Shown here: positions 44,340-45,127 of the stretch, piece by piece | Layout of the letters: each line of letters starts with the position of its first letter | Numbering within the stretch: the first letter of the stretch is position 1 | Assembly (NCBI GenBank): GCA_964498075.1 | Contig: CAZCGA010000042.1 | Span: 1-45,127 of the forward strand | DNA from: CAZCGA01 sp964498075 | GTDB taxonomy: Bacteria; Desulfobacterota; Binatia; HRBIN30 | Length of the DNA stretch: 45,127 bases | Direction: 5' to 3' | Translations under genes and position numbers: made by a program | Notes under the pieces: generated by a model | What the model saw: the letters and a program-made list of their open reading frames with translations, nothing else | What the model was told of the DNA's origin: nothing | Databases searched by the model: none

Positions 44340-45127
44340 ACGACAGCCACGGGCAGCTTCGCTCAGACATACGTGCAATACGCGAAGTCGCGCACCGACG
44401 CGCCCGAACTCTATCACTATTACACGGCAATCTCCGTCTGCGCAGCAGCACTCACTGATCGCGTCTTTGTTGAGGCCGACTACGGCCGCATCTACCCGGC
44501 GATGTGGATCGCTCTCATCGGCGAGTCGAAGTTCCGCAAGACGACAGCGATCAGCCTGGCGACGCGGCTGCTCAAACGCGCCGATCAAGAGTTGGAGCTG
44601 CCGCAGACGTTCAGCGCAGAAGCGATCATCGAACACCTCTCGCACCGGCCGTATGGGCTGCTGCGCTGGGGAGAAATGGGCGTCGGGCTGGAGTTCTTGT
44701 CGAAGGACTACGCCTCGGGGATCATCTCGTCTCTCGTGCAACTCTGGGACGGTGAAGGCATGACGCGCCTCACCAAAGAAGGCGGCGCAACGAATATTGA
44801 TCATGCGGCGCTCTCGATCCTGGCAGCCGGCAAGCGCCAGTGGTTCCTCCGCTACGCGAAGGACAAGCGGAATGTGGCGATGGGCGTCGGCACGGGCTTC
44901 TTTGGGCGCTGGATGTTCGTCATCGCGGACAAGAAGGAGCCGTATCGCGGCATCTTCGAGCGCAATGGGTCGTACGCGGACGCGGACAGGATTGCGGCCG
45001 AGTCGATGGTCAATCACCTTGCTTCACTCCGGCAGTACGAGGGAGAGATAGATCGCGGTCCTGGCTCGCTCATCATCGACGCTCGGCTCGCGCTACTGGA
45101 GAAGCAGTGGAATGACGACAGCGACCC
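44340..45127 (+). CDS. Helicase/primase-type ATPase (DUF3987-like), partial, ACG start
   Basis: At least 262 residues, cut by the window end. A Walker A-like I-G-E-S-K-F-R-K-T-T-A-I-S-L-A (about 59-73), then W-G-E-M-G-V-G-L-E-F and F-F-G-R-W-M-F-V-I follow the order of phage DUF3987-type ATPases linked to replication. No ATG, GTG or TTG occurs from the upstream TAG (44316) to GTG 44373, which would cut into the domain start; ACG 44340 lies five bases after GGGAGG. Amber readthrough from the previous gene is an alternative. Confidence 0.65.

Overview
This window is a scaffold of a tailed phage with a long-tailed (siphovirus) architecture, probably temperate and from an uncultivated host. It contains a 10-N assembly gap at 21235-21244. 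The DNA is GC-rich, genes are tightly packed, and starts and stops commonly overlap as ATGA or GTGA. The terminase and portal resemble those of phages of Actinobacteria-like hosts, but nothing in the sequence fixes the host. I see no rRNA, tRNA or CRISPR array. The first ~42 bases encode an ABC-ATPase signature unrelated to the phage genes and may be a chimeric or junction end.

Rightward late region (55-30126): terminase small and large subunits, portal, prohead protease, major capsid protein, a decoration-like protein, head-tail connectors, tail tube, tail-assembly chaperones with a -1 frameshift site, tape measure, distal tail proteins, a large tail protein with PKD and Asp-box propeller parts, C1q-like and SGNH-hydrolase fibres, a protein of ~20-residue repeats, small membrane proteins (holin candidates) and an amidase endolysin. 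Sugar and methyl-transfer genes lie within this structural operon: a methyltransferase-glycosyltransferase fusion after the capsid genes, then two methyltransferases and a CgeB-like glycosyltransferase just before the tail tube. I infer a system that decorates the virion with methylated glycans. Two leftward genes with their own promoter-like sequences are embedded antisense here: an HNH endonuclease (11496-12041) and a DUF4177-like small protein (14367-14540).

Lysogeny region (30178-32332): a leftward operon of three small genes including a ribbon-helix-helix protein, a tyrosine integrase, an XRE-type repressor, and a divergent early promoter. Two matching operator half-site pairs flank the switch, and both divergent transcripts would be almost leaderless. 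A 10-7-10 bp inverted repeat just past the integrase stop looks like an attP core, an operator, or both.

Rightward early region (32153-45127): many small proteins, a PD-(D/E)XK-type nuclease, a companion Cys-containing protein, a nucleoside deoxyribosyltransferase-like protein, a Mom-like DNA-modification candidate, an HTH protein, a VRR-NUC nuclease, an overlapping lysozyme-like gene, a DUF5131 (Gp37/Gp68) gene carrying a nested HNH gene that keeps its frame open, and a helicase/primase-type ATPase cut by the window end. Three apparently real genes (tail tube, integrase, terminal ATPase) have no ATG, GTG or TTG at a sensible start, but have near-cognate codons behind Shine-Dalgarno-like sequences.
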